Below, piece by piece: positions 36,791 through 46,183 of a stretch of 64,000 nucleotides of DNA. Each line of letters begins with the position of its first letter. Position 1 is the stretch's first letter. The translations under genes were made by a program, and so were the position numbers. The notes beneath the pieces are model-generated. The model was not told where the DNA came from. It did no database searches and was given only the letters and a program-made list of their open reading frames with translations. The stretch is from Nocardia amikacinitolerans NBRC 108937 (GTDB lineage: Bacteria > Actinomycetota > Actinomycetes > Mycobacteriales > Mycobacteriaceae): the NCBI RefSeq assembly GCF_001612615.1, contig NZ_BDAU01000001.1, positions 1 to 64,000 on the forward strand, written 5' to 3'.

Positions 36791-37794
36791 CCGCGGCGCG
36801 CACCTACAACCAATCCCAGCTGCCACGCCTCTACACTCCCGGCAGACGCCGCCTGAGCATCTATTGGACCTGGAGCTATCCCTGGGAAGCCCAGCGCGAC
36901 CCCGCCGCGCTGGACAACCGCTTCTCCACCATGACCGAAGTGCGCCAGGCGACTTGGCCCGCCTACGAGACACCCGAGTACGACGCCGCCCACTTCCTGC
37001 AGGGCATCGCGGGAACGTTGGAGCTGTTCCACCGCTCCACGCTCGCCTTCCAGGAGCTCGCCCAAGAGGCCACCGGCCATCCCGTCGCGGTCTTCCAGCG
37101 CATCGATCAAGCCGGGTTCGAGCTGCCCATCGACGAACGCGTCCTCGCCGACACCGACACCCTCATGGTCTTCGGTCTCGACCACGTACTCGGTCAGGCG
37201 GCGGCCAAGCCCGACGAGATCGCGGCCATCGAGCAGTGGTTGCGCCGCGAAGGCACCTGTCTGATCCTTGCGCCACACCACGACGTCGGCTGCACCGACG
37301 ACCTCGGGCAACGCCAAGTCGAATACGAACACCACGGCGACCCGCTGGTGCCGCGCCAACAACGGTTCAGCGCCTACACCCGCTCACTGATGGAAGCACT
37401 CGACGTTCCGGTGCGCAACATGTACGGACTTCGTCCCGCCGTCGTCGAAAGCACGAAATCCATTGCGCCACTTACCGCATTCCGTGACCTCGACGCCCTG
37501 CACCTGCTCGACGACGTCACCACGTTCAACTTCCACCCCCACCTCCCGCACTATCACCTCACCGCGCCCGCGAGCGATTCCGTGCGGCTGCTCGCCCGTC
37601 AACCCATCGACCTCGACCGACCCCACCCCTTCACCGCCGAAGGCAACACCGAATTCAACACCCTGATCTGGTTGCCGCCCACCGACCACCGCGCGGGCGA
37701 CATCGTCATGATCGACTCCACCAACTTCACCACCCTGTTCGGCGGAACCGAAAGCCTCGCCAATCTCTGGCGCAACGTCGCGCTCATGAAGTGA
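36787..37794 (+). CDS. Unknown protein co-translated with the DyP peroxidase
   Basis: A 335-aa protein with no family I can name. It is rich in aromatic residues near the start (LSIYWTWSYPWEAQRD). The middle has an alternating beta/alpha pattern (DTLMVFGLDHVLGQ, EGTCLILAPHHDVGC) like a class I amidotransferase/ThuA-type fold, but no Cys-His-Glu triad is evident. A run of histidines (FNFHPHLPHYH) could bind metal or heme. ATG overlaps the DyP stop by 4 nt, so it is tightly linked to the peroxidase. Confidence 0.7.
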   Translation: MTAARTYNQSQLPRLYTPGRRRLSIYWTWSYPWEAQRDPAALDNRFSTMTEVRQATWPAYETPEYDAAHFLQGIAGTLELFHRSTLAFQELAQEATGHPVAVFQRIDQAGFELPIDERVLADTDTLMVFGLDHVLGQAAAKPDEIAAIEQWLRREGTCLILAPHHDVGCTDDLGQRQVEYEHHGDPLVPRQQRFSAYTRSLMEALDVPVRNMYGLRPAVVESTKSIAPLTAFRDLDALHLLDDVTTFNFHPHLPHYHLTAPASDSVRLLARQPIDLDRPHPFTAEGNTEFNTLIWLPPTDHRAGDIVMIDSTNFTTLFGGTESLANLWRNVALMK

Positions 37795-38720
37795 ACGCAC
37801 CGAACCCGCATGGAAGTGGTGACAACACACCGGGGTTGCGGTTGAGTCGAGATATGCGGTCGACGAAATTGTTCGGCACGCTGGCGAGGACCCTCGCCGC
37901 GCGCACGGAATCGGCGAGCGGCTGGCCCGGCACCTTCCGGAGAATTGTCGACGGGTGCGTCGAGATCGAGATCGTCGACCGATCGATGACCCTCGCGGCC
38001 CAAATCTTCACTTCGGTCCTGCCCGTGCTGATCGCCGGGTCTTTCCTCCCCTACTGGGATCTGGCCTCCCTTGCGATCAACGACCAGCTCGGCTTCGACA
38101 CGACCATGCTCGTATCCGGGGTGGGCACCTTCACGGTCACCGATCCCACTTTCGCGGCCTTCGGTGTCGTCGGATTGCTGATGGTCGTCATCAGCGCACT
38201 TTCGTTCGCCAAAGCGCTGGCGCGCGTATACGGGAAGATCTGGCACGTGCCGTCGATCGGCGTGCGCAACGCATGGCGATGGCTCGTCGTTCTCCTGCTC
38301 GTGGCCCTCTCGGTCGTACTGATCGGCGCGATTCGGGAACTGACCGGGCTGCGCTACGTGGGCGTGCCTCTCGCCATCGTGGGCGAGCTGGCGATCTGGA
38401 TTATCGTCTGGACGCTCAGCCCTTACCTGCTCACGATGGGCAAGCTGTCCGGCCGTGTGCTGTGGATGACCGGAGCCCTCACAGCCTCGGGTTTGACCGT
38501 TGTCCGAGCAGCGGGACGGCTCGTGCTGCCGAGGATCACGGAAACCGCGTACACGAGGTTCGGACTCCTCGGGCCGGTGTTCACCTCGATCAGCTGGCTG
38601 TTCGTGCTGTCAGCGGTCGTCGTCGGCGCCGCGACGATCACCAAAGCTCTCGCTCTCGACGAGTCACCGCTCGGTCGGTATCTCCGCGGACCGGTCACCG
38701 GCGATCGGCCACAGACGTAG
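37791..38720 (+). CDS. YihY/BrkB-family inner membrane protein
   Basis: The 309-aa protein has six predicted transmembrane helices and the YihY-family pattern (MTLAAQIFTSVLPVLIA near residue 65, and late ITETAYTRFGLLGPVFTSISWLF in parts). Family members were once called ribonuclease BN, but the role is unknown. The GTG start overlaps the stop of the preceding gene (GTGA), making it the fourth coupled gene of the DyP operon. A membrane partner for the peroxidase set is possible. Confidence 0.75.
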   Translation: MNAPNPHGSGDNTPGLRLSRDMRSTKLFGTLARTLAARTESASGWPGTFRRIVDGCVEIEIVDRSMTLAAQIFTSVLPVLIAGSFLPYWDLASLAINDQLGFDTTMLVSGVGTFTVTDPTFAAFGVVGLLMVVISALSFAKALARVYGKIWHVPSIGVRNAWRWLVVLLLVALSVVLIGAIRELTGLRYVGVPLAIVGELAIWIIVWTLSPYLLTMGKLSGRVLWMTGALTASGLTVVRAAGRLVLPRITETAYTRFGLLGPVFTSISWLFVLSAVVVGAATITKALALDESPLGRYLRGPVTGDRPQT

Positions 38721-38779
38721 CCGCCGACTCCCCCGCGATCCAGCGCATCTCCGCCATCGCCGAGGCCGGGCCGCGCGGG

Positions 38780-40147
38780 TCAGGCGTCGGATCGCGCCGT
38801 GGCCTCGGCATGCTGCCGGCTGAGAGCGGGACGAATCAACAGTTCCAGCGCGAGCAACGCCACCAGCGCGCCGAGGACGACCCACACCACCACGAGTCCG
38901 GTGGGATAGGGCCAGAACACCAGCACGAGCGCGGCGATGCCGATGATCGTCCAGCGCAGCGCCGTGCGAGCTCGAAAAGCCCACCGTTCCACCACGTTCG
39001 GCGGCCGCGATCGCCGCAAGTGCCGCACCGCGTCCATGCCGCGCCCGGATCGACGGCGCAGCGCGATGGCCGAGGCCGAACCTCCGGTGAGGTAAGCGCC
39101 GAGCGCGATCGCCAGGCCGAGCACGGCGACTCCGCGCAGCGCGGTCCGCAGCGGTGCCAGCACGGTGTCGATGATCGCGGTGGCAGCCTCCGGTGAGCGC
39201 ACGTCGGCGGGCATCCCTTCCAGATACAGTGCCCGGGCGACGATCAGCGCGATGGCGAGGATCAGCATGCCCACCGCGAGCGCGAGACCGACGAAGGCAA
39301 GGGCGCGTCTGCGGCCGCCCGCGGGCGCCGCGGCGATCGCTGCCACGGCGGCCGCGATCGTCACCCACGGCAGCACCGCCGAAGCTTTGTCGAGGTTGTC
39401 GACCGCACGCTGTGCCCGGACCAGCTCCGGGGAACGGAACAACACGAACTGTTTGTCAACCGCGGGGATCTCTTCGGCGAAGGTGAAGTCGCGATCGAGC
39501 AGCCGGGCCTTCACGTTCTCGATCGCCGTTCCCAGTGAAATGCTCACGGTGCCGTTCTCGTCGACGGTCACCGACTCGGGGCCGACCTGACCGGTCACCA
39601 CCGCCACCACCGTCGTGTGGGCGGCGCGGTTGGCTCGCAGCCACAGATCCTCGAACTGGTCGCTGCGCACGTACGACAGCACCGTCTCGTGGACGAAGTC
39701 GCGGGTCTGCTCGGCGATCACCGGCGCGAGCCCTTCGACCGCGCGGTCGACGCGCGGCCGGTTCTCGACCGCGGGTACCGCCTCGGTCAGGGCGGCGAGC
39801 GCGTCCGCGGTCATGCCTTCGATGTCGACGCGGGCGAAGATCTCGTCGGTGAGCGAGTTCGCGACCTCGTTCTGCACGGCAGGATCGGAGGCCAGGGGCG
39901 CCATCGTGGACACGTACCGGTCGGTGTCGAGGATCTGGCTGCGCACGTATCTGGCCAGCACCGTCGTGATCGCCAGCGCGGCGACCAGCACCGCCAAGAC
40001 CGCCACGGCGGTCCAGCGCCACGCGTGGCGCCGCGGCCGTGCGCTGCCGCGAGCCTCCGCTCGCAACGCGGTCACCTCCGCGCGAAGACGGTCGAGTTCG
40101 GCGCGTTCGTCGGCGCTCAGCCGCTCGCCGGGCGCGTTGGCATCCAT
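38780..40147 (-). CDS. Actinobacterial integral membrane protein, unknown function
   Basis: A 455-aa protein: N-terminal coiled coil (ADERAELDRLRAEVTALRAEA), one transmembrane helix (~45-65), a ~200-residue extracytoplasmic region (SDPAVQNEVANSLTDEIFARV...), then four to five more helices. The layout matches a widespread but uncharacterised actinobacterial family. The start MDANAPGE is chosen because AGGAG lies upstream; the frame extends 59 codons further without support. Convergent with the YihY gene. Confidence 0.7.
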   Translation of the reverse strand: MDANAPGERLSADERAELDRLRAEVTALRAEARGSARPRRHAWRWTAVAVLAVLVAALAITTVLARYVRSQILDTDRYVSTMAPLASDPAVQNEVANSLTDEIFARVDIEGMTADALAALTEAVPAVENRPRVDRAVEGLAPVIAEQTRDFVHETVLSYVRSDQFEDLWLRANRAAHTTVVAVVTGQVGPESVTVDENGTVSISLGTAIENVKARLLDRDFTFAEEIPAVDKQFVLFRSPELVRAQRAVDNLDKASAVLPWVTIAAAVAAIAAAPAGGRRRALAFVGLALAVGMLILAIALIVARALYLEGMPADVRSPEAATAIIDTVLAPLRTALRGVAVLGLAIALGAYLTGGSASAIALRRRSGRGMDAVRHLRRSRPPNVVERWAFRARTALRWTIIGIAALVLVFWPYPTGLVVVWVVLGALVALLALELLIRPALSRQHAEATARSDA

Positions 40148-40388
40148 CGGTATCCCCAACTCCTGGAATGGGTTCGGGCACATGGGGCGACGTCGGTGCG
40201 GTCGCGATGCCTTTATCGAATTCACTGTTTCTCGGACGACAGGCAGGTTATAGAGTAACACCACGTACGTCGGTGAATTCGAGATCGATCTCGACCACGC
40301 ACGTCGGCTCCAGCTGTTCGCCAAGTCGAGAGCGATCTGTAAGCGAGCCAGGCAATTACGGCTCTTTCTCGGACGAAAGAGGAATACC

Positions 40389-40841
40389 GTGACCGAAACC
40401 GATATCGACGCGTTAGGCCCGGTCGATTATCTCGTGATCGAATTTCCCGCCGATCGGCCTCCGGACGGTTCGGCGCTGCCCTTGCTGGCCGACCTCGTCG
40501 AGCGCGGCATCATTCGAGTGCTGGATCTGGCGTTCGTTCGGAAGGATGCCGACGGCTCCCTCGCCGGAATCGACATCGCCGACATGGGCCTCGAAGGGGA
40601 CGTCGACATCACCCTGTTCGCCGAGGCGAGATCGGGACTGCTCGACGAGACCGATCACGCCGAAGCGGGCGCGGCCCTGGAACCGGGGTGCTCGGCCGCG
40701 ATCTTGGTCTACGAGAACAGGTGGGCCGCGCCTTTCGCGTCCGCGCTGCGCCGCAACGGCGCCCAGCTCGTGGCTTCCGGGCGCATTCCGATGCAGAGCC
40801 TGCTGTCGTCGCTCGATCTGCTCGAGACGGAAAGTCGATAG
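40389..40841 (+). CDS. DUF6325-type small protein
   Basis: The 150-aa protein starts with LGPVDYLVIEFPADRPPDGS and has the block LVERGIIRVLDLAFVRKDADG and EPGCSAAILVYENRWAAPFA, as in the DUF1269/DUF6325 group. These proteins are usually paired with a SHOCT-domain gene, as here (11 bp gap). They may bridge stress signals and membranes, but no function is proven. GTG start with GAGG upstream. Confidence 0.75.
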   Translation: MTETDIDALGPVDYLVIEFPADRPPDGSALPLLADLVERGIIRVLDLAFVRKDADGSLAGIDIADMGLEGDVDITLFAEARSGLLDETDHAEAGAALEPGCSAAILVYENRWAAPFASALRRNGAQLVASGRIPMQSLLSSLDLLETESR

Positions 40842-40851
40842 GGAGAGTCTC

Positions 40852-41148
40852 ATGCCAGGATTGCTGCGCGGCGTAGCCCGCACCGCCGTGATTTCCGGAA
40901 CCGCGACCGCCGTATCGAACCGGGTCTCCCGTCGTCAGGGAGAACGCTGGGCGGCGCAGGAGCAGGCACAGCCCGACCCGTACGCGCAATACGCGCCACC
41001 ACCAGCTGCCGCGCCCGCACCGCCGCCGAGCGGCGGCGCCGACATGGACCGAATCACGGCACTGAAAGAACTCGCCCAACTCAAAGCGCAGGGCGTGCTC
41101 ACCGACGCGGAGTTCGAAGCGGAAAAGGCGCGCATCCTCAGTGGGTGA
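40852..41148 (+). CDS. SHOCT-domain protein
   Basis: A 98-aa protein with a basic N-terminal region, a Pro/Ala-rich linker (residues 45-62) and a C-terminal SHOCT motif (ALKELAQLKAQGVLTDAEFEAEKARIL). It follows the DUF6325 gene in the same operon. Ribosome site GGGAGAG. The 3' end overlaps the convergent gene by 11 bp. SHOCT motifs are oligomerisation elements; the molecular role is unknown. Confidence 0.8.
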   Translation: MPGLLRGVARTAVISGTATAVSNRVSRRQGERWAAQEQAQPDPYAQYAPPPAAAPAPPPSGGADMDRITALKELAQLKAQGVLTDAEFEAEKARILSG

Positions 41149-41674
41149 GCAGGATCTTGACGATGACGACGGTCGCGGCGACCACCGTCAGGAAGGCCGC
41201 GGTCAAGAGGGATGCCCGGTTCGGGCGCTCGCCGTTGAGATGGCCGATGACGAACACGATGCCCCCGATGCGGACCAGCACGGCCAGTTCCGCGGCGATT
41301 TGGGCGGTTCTCGGCTCGAGCCACCCGAGCCAGCCGGTCGCGAGAACGACGCACGGCAGCACCGCCGAACTGAGAATCGGGACGGAATTGCGCAATTCGC
41401 GCAGCCTCTCGGCCCGCGTCGATCGACTTCGATGGCGCACGCTGTAGCCGACTGCTTCGGCGAAAACGTGCGCGACGAACGTGGACAACGCCGTTCCGAG
41501 AACCACCAGGATTCCGACGTGCTTGGCGCTGGTGGTGATCGGTACCAGCGCCGCTAGCACCAGGACGTTGCCGTAGATGTAGGCGCTGATGCGGCTCGCC
41601 GCGTTCTCGCGATCCAGCGGCCTGGTGCGCGAGAACAGCGGGCCATGCAGCAGCGCGTGCGGACTCGATGACAT
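41138..41674 (-). CDS. Small integral membrane protein
   Basis: The 178-aa protein has four transmembrane helices (for example YGNVLVLAALVPI and VGILVVLGTALSTFVAHVFAE, then two near the C-terminus). The HVFAEAVGYSVR motif after the second helix is seen in uncharacterised actinobacterial membrane proteins. MSSSPHAL is chosen as start because GAGGGCAAG precedes it and it falls 7 bp after the MFS stop. Function unknown. Confidence 0.65.
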   Translation of the reverse strand: MSSSPHALLHGPLFSRTRPLDRENAASRISAYIYGNVLVLAALVPITTSAKHVGILVVLGTALSTFVAHVFAEAVGYSVRHRSRSTRAERLRELRNSVPILSSAVLPCVVLATGWLGWLEPRTAQIAAELAVLVRIGGIVFVIGHLNGERPNRASLLTAAFLTVVAATVVIVKILLTH

Positions 41675-41681
41675 CTTGCCC

Positions 41682-43079
41682 TCAGCCCGCACCGGACGCT
41701 CCGGCGAGATGCGCCGCGTCCTGTCGGGGCAGCGCCGTGGCGGCCAGGAATCCGGCTATGCCGATGAGCGCGAGGGTGGTCATCGCGGCGGCGTAGGCGT
41801 GACTCGACAGACCCGCGACCAGGATGGTGCCCGCGATGGCGGTACCGAGCGAGGAACCCAGATTCGAGACGCAGCGCGACAATCCGGATATCTCGCCCTG
41901 CTGGTCCTCGCCGAAGCTGGACTGGACGATATCGACCGACGGCGTCAACATGACGCCGAGGCCGACGCCGATCAGCAGCAGCCCGGGCGCCAACGCCCAG
42001 GGGCTTTCGAAGCGGCCCGCCAGCGCCAGTAGTGCGCCGATGCCGACGATGGTCACCAGGAATCCCGCGATGATCAGGGTGCGTTGCGCGCGTCTGCGCG
42101 CCAGCCGTGCCGCGCCGAGCGAGGTCACCAGCAGCCCCACCGTGGCCGCGGTGAAGATCACGCCGGTCTCGATGGCGTTGTAGCGGCGGACGACTTGCAG
42201 GTACGCGGCGACCACGAACGAGGTCCCCATCAACAGCAGCCATTGGATGTTCTGCGTGACGAGGCCGAGGTTGGATGTGCGGTTGCGGAACAGACTTGTC
42301 GATATCAACGGCACGCGGCCTGCCCTTTCCTTCGCGCGGATCGAGACGAAGAACAACACCAGCACCACCGCGCCGGCCACGATCAGCACGAGCATGAGCC
42401 GGATGTCGTTGTCGGCGGCCAGGATTCCCATGACGAGCAGCACCAGCCCGACCGCCGAAAGCACGGCGCCCACGACGTCGAACGGCACGGTCGGGTCCGG
42501 GGGTACCGGGTCGACGATGCGGCGGCCGAGCAGCACGATCGTCGCGACCACCAGCGCTTGGAACGCGAAGGCCGCGCGCCAGCCGATCCCCGAGGTGATG
42601 AGTCCCCCGAGCAGCGGACCGGCCGCGGCGCCGATCCCGCCCATCGCCATGATCGCGCCGAATGCCCTTGCGCGGGAGGTGGTTTCGGTGAAGAACAGCG
42701 TGGTCAGGATGTAGACGGGCGGAATCAGCAGCGCGGTGCCGATGCCTTCCAGGATCGAATTGCCGAGGATCAGCACACCGAGCCCCGGTGCGAGCGCGCT
42801 CAGCACCGCGCCGATGCCGTAGATCGCCAGACCCACCATGAAACAGCGTTTGCGACCGTACCGGTCGGTGATCTTCCCGCCGGGGATCATCAGGGCTGCC
42901 ATCACCAGCAGGAAGATCGTGATGACGGTCTGCACACCTTGCACCGTGGTGTTCAGGTCGGTGCTGATGTCGTTGATCATCACGTTCATGTTGGAACCGG
43001 CGAAGCTACAGATGAACTGCGCCAGCGTCAGCGGAACCAGCACCCCGCGGGGTGGGCTGAGCGCACCGGTCTCGGCCAT
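41682..43079 (-). CDS. MFS drug/proton antiporter, DHA2 (EmrB/QacA-like)
   Basis: The 465-aa protein has about 14 transmembrane helices and DHA2 motifs: motif A GGKITDRYGRKR after helix 2, and motif C-like GGIGAAAGPLLGGLI in helix 5. It probably exports hydrophobic compounds with proton antiport. It sits 12 bp after the GH15 gene and before the small membrane protein, so the three may be one minus-strand operon. Substrate unknown. Confidence 0.88.
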   Translation of the reverse strand: MAETGALSPPRGVLVPLTLAQFICSFAGSNMNVMINDISTDLNTTVQGVQTVITIFLLVMAALMIPGGKITDRYGRKRCFMVGLAIYGIGAVLSALAPGLGVLILGNSILEGIGTALLIPPVYILTTLFFTETTSRARAFGAIMAMGGIGAAAGPLLGGLITSGIGWRAAFAFQALVVATIVLLGRRIVDPVPPDPTVPFDVVGAVLSAVGLVLLVMGILAADNDIRLMLVLIVAGAVVLVLFFVSIRAKERAGRVPLISTSLFRNRTSNLGLVTQNIQWLLLMGTSFVVAAYLQVVRRYNAIETGVIFTAATVGLLVTSLGAARLARRRAQRTLIIAGFLVTIVGIGALLALAGRFESPWALAPGLLLIGVGLGVMLTPSVDIVQSSFGEDQQGEISGLSRCVSNLGSSLGTAIAGTILVAGLSSHAYAAAMTTLALIGIAGFLAATALPRQDAAHLAGASGAG

Positions 43080-43091
43080 CGGCCTGCTCGC

Positions 43092-44930
43092 CTATCCGGT
43101 CGTCGTCGCCAACCCGGCTTCGGCGCGGTCGAGTTGTTCGTCGAGCGCCATGGCCGCCGCGACGAGGGCCAGATGGGTGAACGCCTGCGGGAAGTTGCCG
43201 AGCTGCTCGCCGGAGGGACCGATCTCCTCGGCGAAGAGCCCGACGTGGTTGGCGTAGGTGAGCATCTTGTCGAAGGCGTAGCGGGCCTGGGTCAACCGGC
43301 CCGAGCGGGCGAGCGCCTCGACGTAGAGGAAGCTGCACAGGTTGAAGGTGCCCTCGACGCCGCGCAGGCCGTCCGGGGACGCCGCCGGGTCGTAGCGGTA
43401 GACCAGGCTGTCGCTGACCAGCTCGTCGTCCATGGCGTCGAGGGTGCTCAGCCATGCCGGATCTCGGGGCGACAGGAAACCCATCCTGGGCATCAGCAGC
43501 AGCGAGGCGTCGAGCACGTCCGTGGCGTAGTGCTGCACGAACGCCTGCCGCTTCTCGCTCCAGCCCCGATCGACGATCTGGGCGAAGACCGCGTCCCGCG
43601 CGCGCGTCCAGTTCGCCACATCCGCGGGCCGGGAATACTCCGTGGCCAGCCGGATACCTCGATCGAAGGCGACCCAGGTCATCAGCCGGCTGTAGGTGAA
43701 TTCCTGTTGGCCGCCGCGGGTTTCCCAGATGCCTTCGTCGGACCTGTCCCAGTGCTCGGTCAGCCAGTCCAGCAGATTCGCGAACACGCGCCATCCCCAG
43801 ATGCCGCCGATGTCCGAGGACTGCGCCATGGCGTCGGCGGCCTCGCCGTAGATGTCGAGCTGAATCTGGTCGGCCGCCGCGTTGCCGACCCGCACCGGGG
43901 CGGATCCGCGGTAGCCCTCCCAATGGTCGAGTATCTCTTCCTCCAATCGCGGATCGCCGTCGATCCGGTACATGATCTGGAGCGGCTCACCGGAGGCGGT
44001 GTCGCCCGCGTCGAGACGGTCGCGCAGCCAGCGCCGGAAGGCGTAGGCCTCCTCGGTGAAGCCCAGATCGATCAGCGCCCGCACCGACAGCGAGGCGTCC
44101 CGGATCCAGGTGTATCGGTAGTCCCAGTTGCGTTCGCCGCCAACCTGTTCCGGCAAGCCCATGGTCGCCGCGGCGATCGGCGCGCCGGTCGGCAGATAGG
44201 TCAGCAGCTTCAAGGTGATCGCCGAGCGGTTGACCTCGTCCCGCCACCGGCCCCGATACGTGGACGAACGCAGCCAGGACTGCCAGAAGCGGCGACACCT
44301 ATCGAGATCGGCGATGGTGTCGTCGCGCTCCGGGGCTTCGGGGGCGGGCCCTTCGCTCGCCGTGCTCGTCAAGACCACCACTGCGGTCTCGCCCTGGGAG
44401 AGCGTGAAACGTGCCGTGATGTCGCCGTCGTCGGCGTGCAAGGTCACCGGATCGGTCGCTTGCAGATGCAGGTCGGTATCCGGCCCGTGGAAGACCGCCG
44501 CCTGTTCGCCGCGTTGTTCCAGCGTGTGCTCGGCCCTGCCGTAGTCGAATCGGGGGCGGCAGGTCAGCGTGAACGTCAGGGTTCCGCGCACCACGCGGAC
44601 CACTCGCACCAGCCGGTGTCGGTCGGTGGGCACGGGCTCCCGGATCGGTTCCATGAAATCGCCGACTTCGCCCACCCCGTCCGGCTGCATGAATCGGGTG
44701 ACGAGAATGGCCGTGTCCGGCAGATACAACTGGCGAACGTTCTCGGCGGTGGATTCCACCGCCAACCGACAGAAACCGCCGCGCTCGCTGTCCAGCAGCG
44801 AGGCGAAAACGCTCGGTGAATCGAATCTGGGCGTGCACCACCAATCGATGGTCCCCGCCGAGGAGACCAACGCCGCGGTTTGCAAATCGCCGATGATGCC
44901 GTGCTCGGCAATAGCCGGATACGCGTTCAC
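43092..44930 (-). CDS. Glycoside hydrolase family 15 protein (glucoamylase/trehalase-like)
   Basis: A 612-aa enzyme. The N-terminal beta-sandwich starts IAEHGIIGDLQTAALVSSAGTIDWWC, and the (alpha/alpha)6 barrel has ERNWDYRYTWIRDASL and the C-terminal catalytic Glu region GVEGTFNLCSFLYVEAL. Actinobacterial members hydrolyse trehalose or alpha-glucans. GTG 44930 is preferred because AAGGAG lies 5 nt before it; an ATG six codons earlier lacks such a site. No signal peptide, so cytoplasmic. Confidence 0.9.
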   Translation of the reverse strand: MNAYPAIAEHGIIGDLQTAALVSSAGTIDWWCTPRFDSPSVFASLLDSERGGFCRLAVESTAENVRQLYLPDTAILVTRFMQPDGVGEVGDFMEPIREPVPTDRHRLVRVVRVVRGTLTFTLTCRPRFDYGRAEHTLEQRGEQAAVFHGPDTDLHLQATDPVTLHADDGDITARFTLSQGETAVVVLTSTASEGPAPEAPERDDTIADLDRCRRFWQSWLRSSTYRGRWRDEVNRSAITLKLLTYLPTGAPIAAATMGLPEQVGGERNWDYRYTWIRDASLSVRALIDLGFTEEAYAFRRWLRDRLDAGDTASGEPLQIMYRIDGDPRLEEEILDHWEGYRGSAPVRVGNAAADQIQLDIYGEAADAMAQSSDIGGIWGWRVFANLLDWLTEHWDRSDEGIWETRGGQQEFTYSRLMTWVAFDRGIRLATEYSRPADVANWTRARDAVFAQIVDRGWSEKRQAFVQHYATDVLDASLLLMPRMGFLSPRDPAWLSTLDAMDDELVSDSLVYRYDPAASPDGLRGVEGTFNLCSFLYVEALARSGRLTQARYAFDKMLTYANHVGLFAEEIGPSGEQLGNFPQAFTHLALVAAAMALDEQLDRAEAGLATTTG

Positions 44931-45211
44931 AAGCGCTCCTTCGATCATGGTGAAAACGCGACACAATTCGCGGCTGCCGGTCCGCCCGCCGCCTGTCCAT
45001 CCGGAAGCACTCCCCTTCAGTGTGCGCCGACACCGCACCGAACGGGAGAGAAGAGGCGAAACACACGGATGATATTGTGGTCTGGATCACACACAATGGC
45101 GTGTGTGATCCCTGGTCTCGAATAACGGCTCGAATTCGGGAAAGCGTTCGGAAACACTCGAAATACCGTCCAGCTCATACCCTTTGGAATCACCCAGCGG
45201 AGGTGTGACCC
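44931..45211. promoter_or_regulatory. Divergent promoter region between GH15 and DUF7144 genes
   Basis: No gene is present in these 281 bp. An AT-richer stretch at 45068-45100 (gatgatattgtgg, cacacaatgg) could hold the plus-strand promoter. Within it, cacacaatggcgtgtgtg has short inverted arms. Confidence 0.3.
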
Positions 45212-45625
45212 ATGGCCAGGCCAACCGAAACCAACGACTATCCCGTCAGCCAGGCCGTCGCGGCCGGAACGTCGATCGGCGCGGCATTCCTGTTGATGAT
45301 CACCGGCATCGTGTCGATCCTGCAAGGAATCTCCGCGATCGCCAAAGACGAGATCTACGTGACCGGGCCCGAGTACATCTACCAGTTCAACACGACCGGC
45401 TGGGGCTGGGTCCATCTGATCCTCGGCATCCTCTTGGTGCTCGCCTCGATCGGATTGATGGCGGGCCAAGGCTGGGCCAGGGTGGTCGCGGTGATTCTCG
45501 CGGGGTTGTCCCTGCTCGGAAACTTCCTGTGGCTTCCCTACTACCCGTGGTGGTCGGTGTTGGTGATCGCACTCGACGTCGTGGTGATCTGGGCTGTCAC
45601 GACCTGGCAGCCGAATCGCGTCTGA
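45212..45625 (+). CDS. DUF7144-type four-helix membrane protein
   Basis: The 137-aa protein has four transmembrane helices. The pattern GTSIGAAFLLMITGIVSILQGI, YIYQFNTTGWGWVHLILG and the WLPYYPWWSV motif is typical of this actinobacterial family of unknown function. A ribosome site (GGAGG) precedes the ATG by 8 nt, and a strong terminator follows. Confidence 0.8.
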   Translation: MARPTETNDYPVSQAVAAGTSIGAAFLLMITGIVSILQGISAIAKDEIYVTGPEYIYQFNTTGWGWVHLILGILLVLASIGLMAGQGWARVVAVILAGLSLLGNFLWLPYYPWWSVLVIALDVVVIWAVTTWQPNRV

Positions 45626-45640
45626 TTCGACCGGATTCAC

Positions 45641-45668
45641 GCCGTCGCACCCGAGCGGGTGCGGCGGC
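45641..45668 (+). terminator. Rho-independent-type terminator after the DUF7144 gene
   Basis: A 12-bp stem (45641-45652 with 45657-45668, one G-U pair) closes a gagc loop and is followed by gtttctcgtt. It starts 15 bp after the stop codon. Confidence 0.8.
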
Positions 45669-45729
45669 GTTTCTCGTTCGACCTTCGGCGTTGCCGTGAC
45701 GGCGATGTGCGGTCGAGCAGACTGAAGGG

Positions 45730-46053
45730 ATGACGCGCTCCGAGTTGAATGCCCGACCGCAGTGGCGAAGGACCGGGATCGCGAAGTTTCCTGTCGCCGC
45801 CGTCGTCGACGGCTCGTGGTGGGTTCTGCGGCTCAACGGGTTTCCCGACCATCCACTCTGGACGCTCTTCGTCGATGGCGAGCGGCGTTTCGATGTCGAG
45901 GACGCGCCGTCGACGTGGCGACCACGCCTCGGTGAGTCCACTCCCCTGTTGGACTCCGTGACGGCCGAGCAGGTCGTCGCGCCGATTCGGAGCTTCGTCG
46001 CGTACGGCAGCGAAGTCGGCGATCCGTGCGATGACCCGTTCTGCTGCGGTTGA
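45730..46053 (+). CDS. Small conserved hypothetical protein
   Basis: A 107-aa protein I cannot assign. It has an alternating beta pattern (KFPVAAVVDGSWWVLRLNGF, HPLWTLFVDGERRFDVED) and ends with cysteines (DPCDDPFCCG). It lies in the same direction as its neighbours with a likely promoter after the 45641 terminator. The ATG follows gaaggg at 3 nt. Confidence 0.6.
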   Translation: MTRSELNARPQWRRTGIAKFPVAAVVDGSWWVLRLNGFPDHPLWTLFVDGERRFDVEDAPSTWRPRLGESTPLLDSVTAEQVVAPIRSFVAYGSEVGDPCDDPFCCG

Positions 46054-46183
46054 CGCGAATCGGCCAGTAACCATGTTACTGTACCGTCCGGTCGCGGCTG
46101 TGACGGGTGTCATGCATCCGGCGCAGTGCGACGCACGACACTCCGGCGACGGCGTCGGGGGTGAACTTCACGGAGAGATATCG

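Noticed and set aside
42084..44819. 911-codon plus-strand open frame
   Set aside because: Antisense shadow of the MFS transporter and GH15 genes; composition is Arg/His/Gln-rich and no motif is seen.
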